From positions 4,091,992 to 4,155,991 of the forward strand of contig NC_065412.1 in assembly GCF_024362695.1 (NCBI RefSeq): 64,000 nucleotides of DNA. The letters run 5' to 3'. The notes beneath the pieces are model-generated. The model saw only the letters and a program-made list of their open reading frames with translations, was not told the DNA's origin and ran no database searches. This DNA comes from Pectinophora gossypiella. Its lineage: Eukaryota; Arthropoda; Insecta; Lepidoptera; Gelechiidae. Numbering within the stretch: the stretch's first letter is position 1; each line of letters opens with the position of its first letter. Shown here one piece after another: positions 63,110 through 64,000 of the stretch. The translations under genes and the position numbers were made by a program.

Positions 63110-64000
63110 TCCTCAATAATTCCCCTTATTGTTTTTCAGAGTATTTACCACGAAGTTTAATACACTTTTCCATTCGCTCGAACCAGGTATTATTTAACAT
63201 TTATTCCACTCCAAAGTAGAGGTGTTCAAAATGGCTGACTTGAAAGCGTTGTTCGCTTCTTCACCGCACTGGAACCTTTGACCGCGAAGAGTTTCTTTTT
63301 TAATTTCAGGAAATGTAAAGAAATCATTGGAGCTTAGGTCAGGACTGTATGGAGGATGGTCAAGAATTTCTACGTTTTCCTGCTTCAAATAATCGTTTGA
63401 CGAGCGGCGTGTGAGCTTGCGTTGTCATGGTGCAGCATCCTGCACCCCTGCGCATCATCATGCGTCGCTTTGGGTTAGATTTTCGAAGTTCGGCGATGAC
63501 TTGTGGTAAACAAATTGTGGTATACCAATTCGCATTAACCGTCCTACGATCTTCAAGTGCAATTGTCGCAACATGACCGATTTTCTCCACGAAGGTAGCC
63601 ACCATCTTCTTTGAAGTGCTTCGAGAGCGAACAACTTTAGTCGGCTTTGACTCGTTTTGGAAGACCCAAACTGTGGATTGTTGTTTGGAATCAGGATAAT
63701 AGCATAAATCCAAGATTCGTCACCACTGATGATGTCGTACACGTGATTTGAGTCTCCTCGGTTGAACTTCTGAAGAGTTTTCTTACACCATCTGACGCGG
63801 GCTACCTTATGATCGTCAAAAAATGCGGGATGCAACGGCAAACTAGTTTTCTCACACCAAGTGCCTCATGCAATATCGTTTAAATGGTTGTCCCTGAAAT
63901 GCCTAATAACGCCTCTATTCTCGGTATGTCACATGACGATTTTTGAGGATTAGTTGTCTCACAGCAATGATATTAAATTCATTGAAGGCGGATGTCCACG
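63110..64000 (-). pseudogene. mariner transposase pseudogene, truncated by window edge
   Basis: The minus strand shows a mariner-family transposase C-terminal half. Visible are ISGDESWIYA with the first catalytic Asp, the HHDNASSHAARQ box with the second Asp, and HPPYSPDLSSNDFF with the third Asp, the D-D34-D style of mariner. The end is WFERMEKCIKLRGKYSEKQ with the stop at 63126-63128. Several frame changes and in-frame stops lie between these pieces and upstream (near 63850-64000), so it is dead. The N-terminal DNA-binding part lies beyond base 64000. Terminal inverted repeats are not identified. Confidence 0.8.

Overview
The window looks like nuclear DNA of a lepidopteran insect (moth or butterfly). 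This is an inference: the sequence is AT-rich with almost no long open frames outside transposable elements, and it carries a moth-like mix of tRNA-derived SINEs, RTE-type LINE tails, TA- and TTAA-flanked MITEs, a BEL/Pao element, a short-LTR Ty3/gypsy element, a Helitron helicase remnant and a decayed mariner. The only host gene I recognise is the first coding exon of CenG1A (AGAP-type ArfGAP) on the minus strand at 24956-25151. Its remaining exons would lie to the left; I find none down to base 1, so bases 1-24955 are probably its first intron. A possible divergent promoter and first exon sits at 28434-28592 (+), and an exon-like open stretch at 22190-22366 (-). Both are weak.

Layout. 1-24955: intron-like AT-rich DNA with scattered repeats. 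These include a SINE split by a 5'-truncated RTE insertion (753-2620), a 1.5-kb TTAA-bounded inverted-repeat element (3761-5269) and TA-flanked MITEs at 13409, 17598 and 17858. 24956-28592: exon 1 and the two putative promoter regions. 29-43.8 kb: a dense graveyard of SINEs, LINE tails and MITEs, including three copies of a SINE whose head combines a tRNA-like A box with 5S-rRNA-like boxes.

43838-57932: one complete BEL/Pao retrotransposon with 434-bp LTRs that I read as identical, a 5-bp target duplication, a primer-binding site matching the 3' end of tRNA-Tyr, and an intact 1892-codon gag-pol. Its leader holds a regular ladder of six stem-loops with a common loop. Downstream of pol it carries a 2.4-kb GC-rich jockey-like ORF1-only segment and a small CHCC-box ORF. 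That small ORF is interrupted by a second, intact, apparently very young 4444-bp Ty3/gypsy element (52822-57265) with identical 120-bp LTRs.

57.9-64 kb: more MITE and LINE debris, then a Helitron helicase C-terminus split by a LINE with a 14-bp target duplication, abutting a mariner transposase pseudogene that runs off the right edge.

The order of insertion can be read from the nesting: gypsy after BEL, RTE after SINE, LINE after Helitron. The most unusual material is the BEL element: its structured leader and its non-standard 3' cargo.
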